Shown here: one piece after another, positions 63,425-64,000 of the stretch
Layout of the letters: each line of letters starts with the position of its first letter
How positions within the stretch are numbered: position 1 is the first letter of the stretch
NCBI GenBank assembly: GCA_934045075.1
Contig: OW203724.1
Location: forward strand, 7,985,473 to 8,049,472
From: Yponomeuta sedellus
Lineage: Eukaryota > Arthropoda > Insecta > Lepidoptera > Yponomeutidae
Direction: 5' to 3'
DNA length: 64,000 nucleotides
Notes under the pieces: generated by a model
The model's database searches: none
Seen by the model: only the letters and a program-made list of their open reading frames with translations
Told to the model about the DNA's origin: nothing
Position numbers and translations under genes: made by a program

Positions 63425-63585
63425 GTTTATACAGCGTCCAGTGGCACAGTCAATCACACTAGATGGGTGAAGGGGCCGCTCGGACGGTGCAGTGCCTGGG
63501 ACGACATTTAAGATGAATAGGTTTCTTTAGCACCTAACCATCCTTACATCTTAGTCAGCCTAGCCCACAGGCAAGACAAGTCGAA
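63425..63585 (-). repeat. SINE family D body
   Basis: Reverse copy with GCGTCCAGTGGCACAGTCAA, ACTAGATGGGTGAAGGGGCC and CTTAGTCAGCCTAGCCCACA. Confidence 0.6.
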
Positions 63586-64000
63586 AGAAATAAAATTTGA
63601 TTAAAAAAATTATAATTTTAATTATTAATTAAATTGTAATAAAATATGAATTGATGTTGAAACGAATAAACCTAAGATAAGTAATAAATAACATTAGTAA
63701 AATAAAATAACATTTTGTAACGCCCTATATAAATTCGTTAACATATGCAAAAATAGTCCGGTTAAATAATTTATAGTTCGGATACGAAGCACAGATACCT
63801 TATTAAATGAAATCAAAAGGTTAATAGTTAATAAAACAAAATAGAAATATTCCATAAAGCTTACTTGTCTTTACATGTTTTATAATTATGTGCCCTGGTG
63901 TAACAGTAAAGAATAAGTATTCTTTGTTTTTAATTAAATATAAAGTGGATTTTACTCCATATTTTTAGGGTGCTGTAACCGAAGGGTGCCAAACGGGGCG
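63586..64000. other. AT-rich end of window
   Basis: A LINE-tail-like GTAAAGAATAAGTATTC lies at 63907. The last 30 bases (GGGTGCCAAACGGGGCG) resemble the start of a dispersed lepidopteran repeat. No gene seen. Confidence 0.4.

Noticed and set aside
1..64000. CRISPR arrays, rRNA operons and bacterial insertion sequences
   Set aside because: No regularly spaced repeat with unique spacers, no rRNA beyond the 5S-like SINE heads, and no prokaryotic gene organisation outside the element.
63960..64000. Possible exon after TTTTTAG at the window end
   Set aside because: The sequence looks like the beginning of a common dispersed repeat and cannot be judged from 30 bases.

Overview
The window reads as nuclear DNA of a moth or butterfly (Lepidoptera). 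The evidence is two exons of a fatty acyl-CoA desaturase carrying the lepidopteran NPVE signature, AT-rich intergenic DNA, several tRNA-headed SINE families, a Helitron ending in a typical lepidopteran 3' end, two mariner copies, and many short 3' tails of LINEs. All family assignments come from reading motifs; no database search was run.

Layout. Positions 1-24.4 kb hold no convincing host gene. They contain a broken LINE (0.47-1.41 kb, minus), a mariner with two premature stops (4.04-5.31 kb, minus), a (CCTA)n microsatellite of more than 900 bp, many SINE copies, a GC-rich repeat array (18.5-19.2 kb) and a near-perfect foldback of about 460 bp (19.69-20.15 kb). Positions 25.7-33.9 kb carry three exons of a rhodopsin-family neuropeptide receptor on the minus strand (TM1-5, TM6, TM7), with a second mariner immediately beyond the TM7 exon. 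Positions 34-44 kb are again repeats, including a hAT-like MITE, 5S-rRNA-derived SINEs and a 5'-truncated R1-type LINE. Positions 45.3-48.5 kb hold the last two visible exons of the desaturase (minus). Its first exons, with the first histidine box, are not in the window.

The main feature is 49569-61275: a complete Polinton/Maverick (adintovirus-like) element of 11,707 bp. It is bounded by inverted repeats of about 137 bp and a perfect 6-bp target duplication (CACGTA). On the minus strand, in order, lie a packaging ATPase, a DUF8207-like protein, a coiled-coil protein, an rve integrase with a chromodomain, a protein with a parvovirus-VP1-type phospholipase A2 domain, an adenain-type protease, a penton-like minor capsid protein, a 48-aa basic peptide, a double-jelly-roll major capsid protein and a 162-aa Cys/His-rich protein. 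A single spliced gene of unknown function faces them on the plus strand.

Several traits of this element are unusual. I see no polymerase, helicase or Rep gene. Each terminal repeat is itself an imperfect palindrome able to fold into a hairpin. Four gene junctions are ATGA stop-start overlaps, as if translated by termination-reinitiation from polycistronic RNA. A degenerate tandem array with a period of about 128 bp lies just inside the left end. The start codon of the plus-strand gene seems to be split by an intron (AT|G). Packaging, maturation, capsid and integration functions look intact, so the element resembles an integrated capsid-forming virus that must borrow its replication machinery or use an unrecognised one.
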